A stretch of DNA of 64,000 nucleotides from Branchiostoma belcheri (GCF_001625305.1 NW_017803912.1:62001-126000); one strand, 5' to 3'; positions 35,381-46,315 are shown, counted from the first letter of the stretch. Translations and numbers: made by a program. Notes: generated by a model not told the origin, from the letters alone.

Positions 35381-35384
35381 ATTC

Positions 35385-36530
35385 GCCTAGAGAAGTACTT
35401 GGCTACACCTGCAAATCAGTTTGGTTTTAAAACACACCATGGAACAGATTTGTGCATTTTCGCCCTAAAGGATATTATTTCCTACTTCAGACGCCGAGGT
35501 TCGCCTGTCTTCGTCTGTTTTCTTGACGCTTCTAAAGCGTTTGACAGGGTCAACCATTACACATTTAATATAGTTGTTAATTGACCGAAATGTGCCTGTA
35601 TACTTAGTACGCATTATTGTATATTGGTTTGGGATGTTAACCTTTAGGGTGCGCTGGGGGTCCTCCGTCTCTGATCACTTCAACTGCAGCAACGGTGTCC
35701 CCCAGGGGAGCCTTTTGTCCCCTTTATTGTTCAATGTTTATGTCTCCGACCTTAGTGCTAAGTTAAACGCCGCTAATGCGGGCTGCTTTATTGGAAATGT
35801 CGCTGTGGAACCACCTCTTCTACGCAGATGACTCGTGTTTAATCTGCCCCTCAGCAAAAGCTGTACAGAAACTGATTAACGTCTGTGAGGCCTTTGGCAC
35901 CGATAGTGACATGATTTTCTGTGCTAAGAAAACAAACTTTATGTACTTTCCATGTGATCGAATTGCTCTGTACGGAGTGCCACCTGTAGTGAAGTTGTAC
36001 GGCAAACCCTTACCGTACGTCCCTTCGGCCACCTACCTCGGCTTCCAAATCACTCCTGACCTCTCTGATGACGACTCTATGATCTATTCGTAAACAAACC
36101 AGGCATATGTACACAAAAGCTAATTCACTTATCCGCAAATTTGGTTACTGTTCTCATGCGGTGAAGCGCACTCTGTTCATAGCACACTGCAGTGCAATGT
36201 ATTGTGCTCAGCTTTGGTCCAGCTACAGAGCAGGAAACATTCATAGGCTACGAGTTGCTTATCACGATGGTCTTAAAATCCTACTGTCTCAGCCTAGGAG
36301 TACTAGTAACAGCGACCTATTTGTTCAGACGCGTGTAGACACGTTTGACGCCAGGCGCCGGAAGTTGTTGTACTCCTTTGCTTCTCGTCTGTTAGCGTCT
36401 GAGAACGCAATTGTCAAACTGCTGCTCCCCTCGGAGACCTTCTGCTCTAGCCCATTCTGGAGCCATTACTGTAGACTGGTCCGCCCATCGTAAGGGCTCG
36501 ACAGTCTTTTTTATCTATTTGTACCCACCT
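35385..36530 (+). pseudogene. LINE reverse transcriptase fragment, frameshifted
   Basis: Successive frames (35399-35584, 35574-35831, 35776-36093, 36107-36493) read through RT motifs: FGFKTHHGTDLCIF, FVCFLDASKAFDRVNH, GVPQGSLLSPLLFNVYVSDL and FYADDSCL with the YADD catalytic box, then the thumb region YLGFQI. This is a non-LTR (CR1/L2-like) reverse transcriptase with at least three frame breaks and no endonuclease in front, so it is a 5'-truncated dead copy. Confidence 0.85.
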
Positions 36531-36547
36531 AGATGTTTTATTTTAGA

Positions 36548-37466
36548 TGTTTTTTACCTTCGCCAAGAAGGTTATGTTTTTAGTAGCGTTTGTCTGTGTG
36601 TGTGTTTGTGGGTTTGTGGTTTAGCAAGATAACTTGAGAAGCAGTGGATGGATTGGAATGAAACTTGGTAGGTGGGTAGGTCTTCATGAGACGTAGAAAT
36701 GATTAGATTTTGGCCCCCCTGGCGGCTTTCCTAGGTACTGCAGCTGAACTTCCGGTTTTGATATCTCGTGTTCTGGACATGCTAGGGTCACGAATTTTGG
36801 TTGGTAGATAGCTCTTGGGGTAGGGAAGAAGTGACATGAGTTTGGGTCCCCTAGCGCGTTGTTCTAGAACTTCAGGAGCATTTGTTGAAAAAAATTTGAA
36901 GGATGATAACTCAAGAACCGGTTGACGTATTGTCGTGATTTTTGGTATGTAGGTAGTTGAAGTGATGCTTGACATAATCAGATGGCAATTATGCAAATCA
37001 GGAACTAATTTGCATAATTAATGAGGAAATTATATAAATCTGCTTGGTTCGATAATAGAACTATGAAACACTTGTGACATCTACTTGAGAACGAGAAAAG
37101 CATCTGAGGATATAGATTATGTAAATGAGGACCTAATTTGCATAATTAATGGAAAATTCTTATAATTCCATAGTTGTAACTGCTGCACCCCGAATTTCAT
37201 ACTTGCCACATTTGGAAGTTAAGTGAAGGTGAACATCAATAAACATAATTTATTCAAATCATGACATCATTTGCATAATTTATGAGGAAGTGCTATAATA
37301 GCCTTTTTGTTATGATAAGGCTGTCATTGGATGGAGAATATGATCAACTGATATAATCCATGCAAATGAGGCTCTTATTTACAAAACCAATGATTAAAAT
37401 TGTATAATTCGTCACCCGCAAGGGTTAACATCATTTGGCGAAGGTATGAGATCGTGGAACTCTTGT
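36548..37466 (+). repeat. Dispersed ~900-bp repeat with CCTTCGCCAA / TTGGCGAAGG ends
   Basis: Starts ACCTTCGCCAAGAAGG and ends ATTTGGCGAAGGTATGAGAT. Rich in ATTTGCATAATTAATGAGG words. Other copies: 59602-60492, 53455-54170, 32412-32815, 49776-49935. Confidence 0.65.
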
Positions 37467-37586
37467 TTGTAATGTTGTGCGTCTGTTCTATGGGCCATTG
37501 AGCCTGAAATAAACAATGAATATACCCGCGTCCCAGACCCCGGGGATCGCCCATTAATACTGTGTGCATTGCTAGCCCTGTTCTTT

Positions 37587-38005
37587 GGGCATAGCAAAAA
37601 AGACCCATTTTACACAATTTTATTGTGGTGTATGCCAAACTATGTCTCAAGTTCATTTGGCATTTGCATAAGACATATCTATAACAAATTTCAGGTCGTT
37701 TGGTTTTAATACAAGGGCATAAAAGCATTTTGTCTGGAAAGAGCAGAAAAACTTATTTTACATAAATTCAAAGTAGTGTTTACCAAAAATGTGAGTATAG
37801 TTCTTTAGGCATACGTCAAAGGCACTCCTATACCAAATTTTAGGTCATTTGGTTGTAATATAAGGTCACAGGAGCCAAAAATGTACTTTTTTTTGTCTGA
37901 AAATAGCAGAAAAGACCTGTTTCACACCATTTTCAAGCGATGTATGCCAAAGCTGCAAATGTCATTCTTTGAGCATATGCTCAAGGAACCCCTGTACCAA
38001 ATGAC
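37587..38005. repeat. Three diverged tandem units of about 150 bp
   Basis: Blocks like GCAGAAAAGACCTGTTTCAC, TTTGGTTGTAATATAAGG and TATACCAAATTTTAGGTC recur three times. Confidence 0.55.
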
Positions 38006-38634
38006 GAATTCTACATTCCGTAATTCTCAACATCAGTTAAGTTTATTTCTCTTTCTTCAACATCCAGCAATGACAATCAAGAATTTCCGGTATGAATGAA
38101 ATAAAATCCTCAATTGATTGCATTGCAGTTGAACGTGCCAGGTGATATTTTGCAATATCTACCTGTCTAATCTGGCTCGCTTGTGCAGAAACGTATCGGT
38201 CGGCTGTTCAGCAAACGTGTCCTGTCCCTCCTCAGGTGACTAGCTTGCATTAGAACCAGAATCTGATTCTGCAGAGATAAAAAAAAATAAAGCCCATGTC
38301 ACACATTTACAACTTCCCCCGACAACCAGCTAAACTTTGTTTGGGATTTCGGGAGCAGTCTGGCCATCTAGTCGAATCTGAGTGAAACGTAATTGAAATG
38401 TCAAGGGAGAGAGAGAGAGAGCGAGAACTACAGAGAACTACAGAGATTGAAAAACGTAACTCTTTCTTACACAAGGCTGTACAATGAGTCCTTGCAGTAA
38501 TGACTTTCAAGTTTGACTCTCTGGACTTCACTTCAGTGCCCATGTGTGGCTTTGTAACATGTTTGTCAGCGTGTCTGTACATGTATTGTAATGTCAGTTT
38601 GTATTTGTATTTGCTATGTATAAAATTGTAAAAA

Positions 38635-39027
38635 TCAGTGTGATTCAGCTTGGTTGACTTGTGAAACTGGCTGCAAGGCTGATTTTATAAATAAAACTTG
38701 AACAGAGACAACGAGATAGAGACAGATTGAGATAAACAGGGAGATAGGCGAGCAAGAAGGTTTAATCTTACTGAAGGAGAAAGACATTTGTGTGCAAATA
38801 TATGGACTGCCAGTGATACCACGTATTCCGAGTCTCTCGCTGGCTCCGCCGCTGCCTCGATGCTCTGCGTTGTCACGGAGGTCACGAACGTTAACCCCGC
38901 GTTTGACTTTGGGAGGCCGCTCGCCGAAACCGCCGCCCTTATAGCTACGGTCGCGGCGCCTGGCTCCGTCCGCCATGACGGCCATGGCGACCACCAACAC
39001 CAGCAGGGTTCTTATGAACTTTACCAT
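38635..39027 (-). CDS. Small secreted basic peptide precursor, copy A (C-terminus uncertain)
   Basis: Paralogue of the gene at 44864-45103 in the same orientation, with the same acceptor (CCCTGCAG) at 39036-39043. Signal peptide TLLVLVVAMAVMA, then DGARRRDRSYKGGGFG, ERPPKVKR (a Lys-Arg site) and VRDLRDNAEHRGSGGAS. Compared with copy B, a deletion of about 20 bp near 38815-38830 removes the region of B's stop codon. The frame then runs through IRGITGSPYICTQMSFSFS to a stop at 38635, for 130 residues. A good donor (TTCA/GTAAGA) at 38771 could instead end the exon at residue 85-86, with the next exon unidentified. Confidence 0.62.
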   Translation of the reverse strand: MVKFIRTLLVLVVAMAVMADGARRRDRSYKGGGFGERPPKVKRGVNVRDLRDNAEHRGSGGASERLGIRGITGSPYICTQMSFSFSKIKPSCSPISLFISICLYLVVSVQVLFIKSALQPVSQVNQAESH

Positions 39028-39154
39028 AGCTTGACCTGCAGGGGAAATGATCAGCGATAATTAAACGGATAGGATCTGTCTTCAAAAGTCTTGTGTGAAA
39101 GTCTGCATGCCATTATAGTGAGGCGGAGCGAGTTATTTTTAAAGGTCACCGTAG

Positions 39155-39423
39155 CCGCCAAGGGTTCTGTATCTGTATCTGTATAACCGCCTTTCGGTGT
39201 AACACACCAGCTTCGCAGGCCCGCGGCGTGGCGGCAGCTGGCTACATTACACCGAACGACGTGTTACACCGAACCCTTGAACATCTAACTTTAAACATTG
39301 TTTAAGCTATCTAATGATAATGCCCCTAGGCCCCCTACTGTACTTGGTGACAGCAAGTTCCACTCTGTAATAATTCCAGGAAAAAACTGAATTTCAATCC
39401 TTGGTGGATAATTCTGGTACTTG
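39155..39423 (-). mobile_element. 5'-truncated L2/CR1-type LINE tail in the peptide A intron
   Basis: Same family as 39739-40104, opposite orientation, with the TGTATCTGTATCTGTAT tail at its low-coordinate end. Lies in the first intron of peptide gene A. Confidence 0.7.
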
Positions 39424-39543
39424 ATATTCCAGTGACTTCTTTGGTTCAATTATTACATACTAAAGACAGATTCAAAAGACTTCCTTCAAAATATCATGGA
39501 ATATTTCGTTATATATAAATGTAAATAGAACTCCATAACTTAC

Positions 39544-39600
39544 CAAACGGTCGCAGGACGTTTCCAGTTGAAGAGACTGATAGAACAACGGTGTGTGTTC
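39544..39600 (-). other. Probable 5' non-coding exon of peptide gene A
   Basis: The donor TTTG/GTAAGTTA at 39543 is near-perfect, and the block upstream of it is conserved in copy B (46202 onward). The intron to the coding exon is about 508 bp and contains a LINE tail fragment (39155-39423). The 5' boundary is only estimated from the TATA-like box. Confidence 0.5.
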
Positions 39601-39625
39601 GGTGGTGTCTAGGTGAGTTGTGTGG

Positions 39626-39631
39626 TATATA
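39626..39631 (-). promoter_or_regulatory. TATA-like box of peptide gene A
   Basis: TATATA lies about 80 bp upstream of the 5' exon's donor, within the block conserved between the two peptide genes. Copy B has TATGTA at the matching place (about 46279-46284). Inferred from position and conservation. Confidence 0.35.
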
Positions 39632-39738
39632 CAAACTCCTGGATTCATGTGTACAATGTATACAAAACAACAGACACCCAGCTGATAGGTGCGCAGCAGA
39701 GTGAGACCACCAGTACACTAGACTGCGATCGATGTACA

Positions 39739-40104
39739 GACTATGCATGATGTACAAAATGACTAATAAACTGGTGGATGTCCCAACTACTAAGCACCTA
39801 ATACCAGCCCAAAAAAGAACAAGAAATAGCCATGCCTTCAAGTAAAAGAGTTATCAACCAAGGATTGAGGTGTTCAAGAATTCATTCTTTCCCAGAACTA
39901 TTGCAGAGTGAAACTCACTGTCACTGAGTACAGTAGGGGCATTGTCATTAGATAGCTTTAAACAAAGTCTACAGCTTGAAGTTCAAGGGTTAGGTGTAAC
40001 AAGTCGATCGGTGTAATATAGCCAGCTGCCGCCGCGCCGCGTGCCTGCGAAGCTGGTGTGTTACGCCGAAAGGCGGTTATACCGGCTATACAGATACAGA
40101 ATCT
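39739..40104 (+). mobile_element. 5'-truncated L2/CR1-type LINE tail
   Basis: It encodes part of the LINE C-terminus (RTRNSHAFK, then the SLSSTVGAL-type block) and ends in the tail GGCTATACAGATACAGA. A target duplication (ACAGACTATG / ACAGCGACTATG) flanks it, and copy B lacks it (near 47063), so it inserted after the duplication. Confidence 0.75.
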
Positions 40105-40332
40105 GATGAACAGCGACTATGGTTGGATCTGCATGCGTGAACCATAGTTTCAAAACGCAGCGCAATTGTCCCATGTGATTTCAATACGTTGCAAGCTTTT
40201 AAAAGTAAAAGAATTATTCAAAAGACAACCAAACTCACACTGTAATAAATGTGGTATTTATCTGTTGACGAAAAGTCGTTGAGCGTTGTTTGGTCGCTGA
40301 GTGGTCGAGTGGAAAGATGACGAAACGTATAA

Positions 40333-42236
40333 CCCTCAACAGAACACCTTCCCGGACTGATTAATCTGTACACCTGGGGTCCGCGCGGACTCCAGAACAG
40401 TTTTTGCTAATTTTTAGAAATTATCAACATGCTACCAGCTCAATTGTTTTGCAAACTGATGTGGGAGCCTCTGTGTCCACATTAAATACAAAAATCATAC
40501 ATTTTGAACTTTTTCTATTTTTTGGTGAAGAAAAGAAGACAAGAAGAAATACCCGATTTTTAAACCCATTTCAGACTGAAGGGGCTTTTGAGGCCCAACT
40601 TTGATCTCAGATAGCGGCTAGTTTAATACTAGTAAGTTGATGTTTTTGGTGTTGCCATGGCAACGGGTTTCTACCAGGCAGTTTTTTTTAAATTAGAAGT
40701 AATTTTGGTTTAAACATAAAAATTTTCTGAGTTTTATATTAAATTACACTTCTTTTTCAACATTAACCCTAAACAGTACACCTGGGGTCCGCGCGGACCC
40801 CAGCACTATATATTCTGTAATATCTTTTTTGTTTCTAAAGATTTTTTTCTGAAATTCTAGGTAATTGTCACCCACAAAGTTGTCTCTCAACACAGTGCAG
40901 AAAACTCCGTTTCTACCATTTATAAAAAAAATTATATCTGATTTTCTTTTGGGGTCCGCGCGGACCCCAGCCGGCTTTCGATCATAATGGATACACTGGC
41001 GTTCTTATACATTACCTTATTTCCGTTTTTATATGTTTTTATGCACTCATCGAATGTCTACCAAGTTTTCAGAGAATGGTGTGGTAATAGAATTACATTT
41101 TAATAACTTTGGTGTAATTATGACGTCATATGACGTCAGAGCTAATAATATAGTCCGCCATATTGGATTTTGACCAATGACGTCATCAAATTAGCATATT
41201 ATATGCACATTAAATGATTTAACTTATATTTAATTATGTAAGATGTTATTAATTTTGGAAAAGAAGTGTAATTTAATATAAAACTCAGAAAATTTTTATG
41301 TTAAAACAAAAATTACTTCTATTTAAAAAAAACTGCCTGCTAGAAACCCGTTGCCATGGCAACACAAAAAAACATCAACTTACTAGTATAAAACTAATAT
41401 GAACTTTTTTCCAGAGACATTTTAGGAAAGGTCTCCAAATTTGATACTTCTAGCGCAAGCCGTTTAGCCGCTATCTGAGATCAAAGTTGGGCCTCAAAAG
41501 CCCCTTCAGTCTGAAATGGGTTTAAAAATCGGGTATTTCTTCTTGTCTTCTTTTCTTCACCAATAAATAGAAAAAGTTCAAAATGTATGATTTTTGTATG
41601 TAATGTGGACACAGAGGTTCCCACATCAGTTTGCAAAACAATTGAGCTGGTAGCATGTTGATAATTTCTAAAAATTAGCAAAAAACTGCTCTGGGGTCCG
41701 CGCGGACCCCAGGTGTACAGATTAATTAGTCCGGGAAGGTGTTCTGTTGAGGGTTAATAACATCTTACATAATTAAATATAAGCTTAATCATTTAATATG
41801 CATAGAATATGCTAATTTGATGACGTCATTGGTCAAAATCCAATATGGCGGACTATATTATTAGCTCTGACGCCATATGACGTCATAATTACACCAAAGT
41901 TATTAAAATTTAATTCTATTACTACATCATTCTCTGAAAACTTGGTAGACATACGATGAGTGCATAGAAACATATAAAAACGGAAATAAGGTAATGTATA
42001 AGAACGCCAGTGTATCTATTATGATCGAAAGCCGGCTGGGGTCCGCGCGGACCCCAAAAGAAAATCAGATATAATTTTTTATAAATGGTAGAAACGGAGT
42101 TTTCTGCACTGTATTGAGAGACAACTTTGTGGGTGACAATTACCTAAAATTTCAGAAAAAATCTTTAGAAACAAAAAAGATATTACAGAATATATAGTGC
42201 TGGGGTCCGCGCGGACCCCAGGTGTACTGTTTAGGG
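40333..42236. mobile_element. piggyBac-type non-autonomous element (outer copy, interrupted by its own twin)
   Basis: The ends are CCCTCAACAG and CTGTTTAGGG. The flank is TTAA at 42237-42240, with ATAA at 40329-40332 as its altered partner. The matching empty site in the duplicated segment reads TTAA at 47268-47271. TTAA duplications with CCC/GGG termini are the hallmark of the piggyBac superfamily. The element carries palindromes built on GGGGTCCGCGCGGACCCC and no transposase. Without the inner copy it is about 913 bp. Confidence 0.82.
40767..41753. mobile_element. piggyBac-type element inserted in inverse orientation inside its own twin
   Basis: Its ends CCCTAAACAG and CTGTTGAGGG are flanked by TTAA at 40763-40766 and 41754-41757. 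The reverse complement of this copy aligns to the outer copy on both sides of the insertion. Its own interior still shows the single TTAA that served as target in the outer copy. It is 987 bp, about 70 bp longer than the outer copy, which lost a block near its middle. Confidence 0.85.
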
Positions 42237-42544
42237 TTAAGTAGAGCTGTACGTGGCAAACATAGTTTTACAGGTAGCAGCTTGCATATATGTAAACACG
42301 ACGTCCCCAGATAGAGGAAAGACGGTCTTGTAGGTCTTTGACTAAACATGTATAAAATCAATTTATCTATCTGTTTATTTGAGGAATATTATTTTCTCAA
42401 CAGCGTAAGAGGATTTAGATGTTTGTGTTGCAGAAAGAAATTGACAGCTCTTTATTTTGTACACTAAGCGATATGCCGTTATAAAATCAATGTGTTTGTT
42501 TATCTATGTACTTGAGTCTAAATTTTCTAAGTTTTAAAGGATTT

Positions 42545-42655
42545 CTCCCTCTCTATATATCCCTCCCACCCCCTCTCTCTGTCCCCCTCTATCCCTACCT
42601 CTCTCTTTCTCTCTCTCTTTCCCTCTTTCTCTCTCTCCCCTCTCTGGATCTCTGT
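42545..42655. repeat. CT-rich microsatellite
   Basis: CTCTCT/CCCT pyrimidine tract; a shorter version recurs at 43850-43878 in the next tandem unit. Confidence 0.85.
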
Positions 42656-42991
42656 ATGGCGTTCAGCACAAAGGATAGATCCACACTTCGCCCAAAGGGA
42701 ATGTCTAGATACCCAGAGAAGTCTAGAGAAGTTGTGCCCAGTTACACGACGAAGAATTTGAAGCTTGTGGGACGACATGGAATTTATAAGCTTGTTTTGT
42801 ACAATTATTTCATACACGTAATTTTTTGTTTCATACACACTGCTATACATCTTTAAAAATCAATTCATCTATTTGTTTATGAGATGAAAATTATTGTTTA
42901 AACAGTGCAATAGGATTCAGATGTTGGCATTGCAGAATGAAATTGACAACTCTTTATTTTGTACACTAAGCGATATGCCATTATAAGATTA

Positions 42992-43800
42992 AAGGAGTAC
43001 TAACCTCCAGAAGGGGGTGCTAAATTTCGACAGGCATTTATTTTTGGAATTGAAAAATGCACATTATTGTACAGTATACAATTAAATGCCCATTTTGCGC
43101 GCTAGTCTTAAAACGCATCGAATCCAGGACAAACTCTCCAAATACCCTTAAAACTATCCCAGAATACACCACGCTACCCCATTGGTGTCTATGTTTCAAA
43201 CAAAAAGTTACGTTACAGACCTCATTTCGGGGGCGATAAGAAAAATTCATACCGTTTTGTGTTCTTTGGTATCTTACCAACCATTGCCCTTCTTGGTGTC
43301 CTTATCGCCCCCTCATTTATGCCGCAAATATTGACGATGAAAAAAAACGGCGTAATCTAGTTATCCTTTCCATAAGTGGCGTAATCTAATTATCTGTTCA
43401 AGTGATACTTACATGCAAATAAGTTGAGAAAATCAAAACACGCAGGATGAAACTGGCTCCCACTGTATTCGACATCCTGTAATTATAATATCCAAGCCAC
43501 AGGTCAAGCAAAGTAAAGCAAGTAATTTCTCAATAATCAACTTGTTAGTGTGCTTGTCTCCTACCATTTTCACCAAAAAATGTTTATATTGACCTGAAGT
43601 GTATGAGTATTGCGTAAGCCAGAGTTCCCGGATGTATCAATTGTGGTTCAGCATGGGGGGAAATGATATTAATATCACTTTACAAACATGCGCCGCCCAA
43701 CTCGTACAAGCGAAATTATATAAAAAGTCGGCTAGTTATGTATTCATTGCAACATGATGTATCGGAAAATAGCACTTCCTTCTGGAGGTTAGTACTCCTT
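42992..43800. mobile_element. MITE with AAGGAGTACTAACC ends, TA target
   Basis: Inverted ends AAGGAGTACTAACCTCCAGA of about 25 bp are flanked by TA. The element splits a tandem unit whose uninterrupted copies are at 42480 and 44180. A TA target suggests a mariner-like source, but no transposase remains. Confidence 0.75.
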
Positions 43801-44229
43801 TAATGTGTTTGTTTATCTGTATGCTAGAGTCTATTTTCTGACACTATTTCTCCCCCCCCCACTCCTCTCTCTCTCTCTGGATCTGTATGGCGTTCAGCAC
43901 CAAGGACAGATCCACACTTCGCCTAAAGGGAAGGTCTAGATACCTTAAAAGCAGCTGTGACAGTTATAAGAGGCATACTTTGAAGCTTATCGTAACGCAT
44001 AAGCCTGTTTTGTGCAATGATATCATACACGTAGTTTTTGTTTAATAAACACTGCTATACAACTTTAAAAATCAATCTATCTATTTGTTTATGAGATGTA
44101 AGTTATTTTCTCAACAGGATTCAGATGTTGATATTCCAGAAAGAAACTCTTTATTTTGTACACTAAGCGATATGCCGTTATAACATCAATGTGTTTGTTT
44201 ATCTTTATGTAAGAGTCTCAATTATTTTA

Positions 44230-44461
44230 TGTGGGTGCACCAGTAGTGCACCCAAATATTTTCGTAGGTTTACGTATGATGTTAAATGTATTGTAGTGTA
44301 CAGTATATTCTTAACGTCAAAGTGTTAGAAAAATAATAAAACATTGTTATAACACTGTATTAATGAAACATAATTAGTTTTTGATGACATTCTTACTTTA
44401 TCTTATATAGTGCACCCAAAATTTTTTTAGGTAGGGTGCAACAGTGCACCTATTCTCACTA
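44230..44461. mobile_element. Small foldback element with GTGCACC ends
   Basis: Imperfect inverted ends built on GGGTGCAC and TGCACCCA flank an AT-rich centre of about 150 bp. Non-coding. Confidence 0.5.
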
Positions 44462-44863
44462 AAATGAATTTCGAGCCCTGTGTCATTATTTTTAGGGAAT
44501 TCCATGGAGCTCAGTTCCCTTCATTCTCGCTGGGTGGCATCAGGGCAAAGCCGTCTTCTTCGGCCCCGGTGAAATCGAAAAGCCGAGGTTCGAATTCTGT
44601 ATAAACACAAAAGAGGCTATCAGTCAACTCTCAAACTATTTGACAAAATTCCCCAAAATCTGGTCAGAAACTGGGCAAAATTTTGACTCAAGTGTATGGC
44701 GACTTTTTTTTATAATAGATGATGTTTACTCTATCCTTGGTGCTGAACGCCATCCACAAAAATCAAGAGAAAAAGGGAAGCAAGGAGTTCATTTTTCAAG
44801 GAGAATCTCATTGGAGGGAGAAAGCAGAAAGTGACAGATTTGTGTGCAAATAGATGGACATGT

Positions 44864-45103
44864 TTAATACACACCACTAGCACTACTGGAACTACGCTTT
44901 CCGCGTATCTTGCTGGCTCCGCCTTTCAGTTCTGCGGTGTCCCGGAGGTCACGGACCTCGCGGCTTTGGCCCTCAAAGTTCTCAGCCACATCCACCACGC
45001 CGAAACCGCCGCCCTTATAGCTACGGTCGCGGCGCCTGGCTCCGTCCGCCATGACGGCCATGGCGATCAGCAACACCAGCAGGGTTCTCATGAACTTTCC
45101 CAT
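44864..45103 (-). CDS. Small secreted basic peptide precursor, copy B (79 residues)
   Basis: One coding exon (45111 to the stop at 44864) follows an acceptor CCCTGCAG. Residues 1-19 are a signal peptide (TLLVLLIAMAVMA), followed by DGARRRDRSYKGGGFG, which is shared word for word with copy A. The C-terminal part has VRDLRDTAELKGGAS and then IRGKR at 66-70, a Gly-Lys-Arg that would direct cleavage and C-terminal amidation in a peptide hormone precursor. It ends SSSSASGVY. The family is not recognised. A neuropeptide, antimicrobial or extracellular-matrix role are all open. The 62 bp around the signal-peptide end are identical to copy A, while the rest has diverged. Confidence 0.7.
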   Translation of the reverse strand: MGKFMRTLLVLLIAMAVMADGARRRDRSYKGGGFGVVDVAENFEGQSREVRDLRDTAELKGGASKIRGKRSSSSASGVY

Positions 45104-45124
45104 ACCTTCACCTGCAGGGGAAAT

Positions 45125-45490
45125 GTAATTAATTCGTTCATTGCAAATTCATGCCCAAGGGCTAATTGCAAGTACAGAAGAAACATTTGGTACAAAAACA
45201 AGCAATTAATACACAAAGAACTGTTGTTAACTCCTAAAAGCTACTGGGTTTGGCTTTTTTTAAGACAGAGGAAGACAAAAGACCCCACTTTTCCCAGAAT
45301 TTGTGGGTTTTCGGATGTTAAGAAGAGAGTAGTTTTATTTTCATTTGTATATATGTGAAGGTTATGGTGGAATTTGGAGGCTGCGTCAAAGAGTTCATTT
45401 CGTTCATTGCTATATAGAGACTACATGAATTTGAGATAAAATGTGTTTCGTCTGCCGTCACTGGTCTTGTGCGAGGATTGGCATCACAAT
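45125..45490 (-). mobile_element. LINE 3' end fragment, same family as 56345-57065
   Basis: The minus strand shows the degraded C-terminus (LGKVGSFVFLCLK, versus [12 protein letters not shown] at 56862) and the GCAATTAGCCCTTGGGC tail. In the intron of peptide gene B. Confidence 0.6.
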
Positions 45491-46201
45491 AAGATTATTA
45501 GACACAATTTATAACACGCCCATAACAATATTAGCAATTTTCACTGCCCATTCTCCATCCATTGTTTTCGTGAGGCGTAGAGAGGTATTTAGTTCAGTTC
45601 ATCGTATACGCTGAGGGTTAAATAGTTGGTGATTTATTTGAGTCTATGTAATACATGTATTTATTGTTCTAAATTCGTATAGCGGTATTAGTTAATCGTT
45701 CTCATCATGTAATCCAACGCCATGCAGATTGTATCATGATAGGTATAGATAGACCCTGGCACACATTCAGAACCTTCGAATTCCCAGGCCTACTTTATAT
45801 ACGAATTGAATTTGAGTTGGATCTGAGTCATGGTCAAACGTGTTCGAACCTCGCGTTCACACCCCAGTGTTTTAAACATTTTGAAACATCCGGCTGGCGC
45901 AGCCGAACTGTAGCCGACATAGCTTAGTGTGTACTCATGCATATATGTCAGCCATGCTGAAGGTTAATACAGTTCAACTTTGGGAGATACGGAGAAAAAG
46001 AGCAATGAAGCTCGAATAAACACACTTACTACAAGCTTAGGCACTAAAAAGTGAAAATAAATCTAGATGTTGCAGCGACTTCTCTAGTTCAATTACTACA
46101 TACTTTAGACAGATTTCTTTAAAATGACTTCTTTAAAAAATACGGCTATCATGAAATATTTCGTTGTACGTACACGTAAATTAAATTTTTACCAAGCGGT
46201 C

Positions 46202-46255
46202 TCAGGACGTTTCCAGTTGAAGAGACTAACAAAACAACGGTGTGTGTTCGCTGGT
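46202..46255 (-). other. Probable 5' non-coding exon of peptide gene B
   Basis: This block matches the 5' exon of copy A (GTTTCCAGTTGAAGAGACT on the plus strand). The donor here is GTAAAA, weaker than copy A's GTAAGT. The intron to the coding exon spans 45112-46201 and contains LINE sequence. Confidence 0.42.
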
Positions 46256-46315
46256 GTCTCTGACGGTGAGTTGTGTGGTACATACAAACTCCTGGATTTA
46301 TGTGTACAATATATA

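Larger units (their letters stand above)
42355..44240 (+). repeat. Tandem units upstream of peptide gene B
   Basis: A block with GCGATATGCCGTTATAA and a run-up of CTTTATTTTGTACAC recurs at 42440-42490, 42950-42985 and 44150-44185, and again near 47480-47520. Two units also share a CT-rich tract followed by ATGGCGTTCAGCACC-like sequence (42657, 43888). The second unit is split by the MITE at 42992-43800. Confidence 0.6.

Noticed and set aside
40404-41681. Pair of matching 66-residue open frames on opposite strands
   Set aside because: They lie at mirrored places in the two copies of the piggyBac-type element; no start context, domain or codon bias supports a protein.
44831-45358. 175-residue plus-strand open frame with ETAALIATVAAPGSV
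   Set aside because: It is the antisense of peptide gene B; the same antisense occurs opposite gene A. The minus strand has the signal peptide and splice acceptor.
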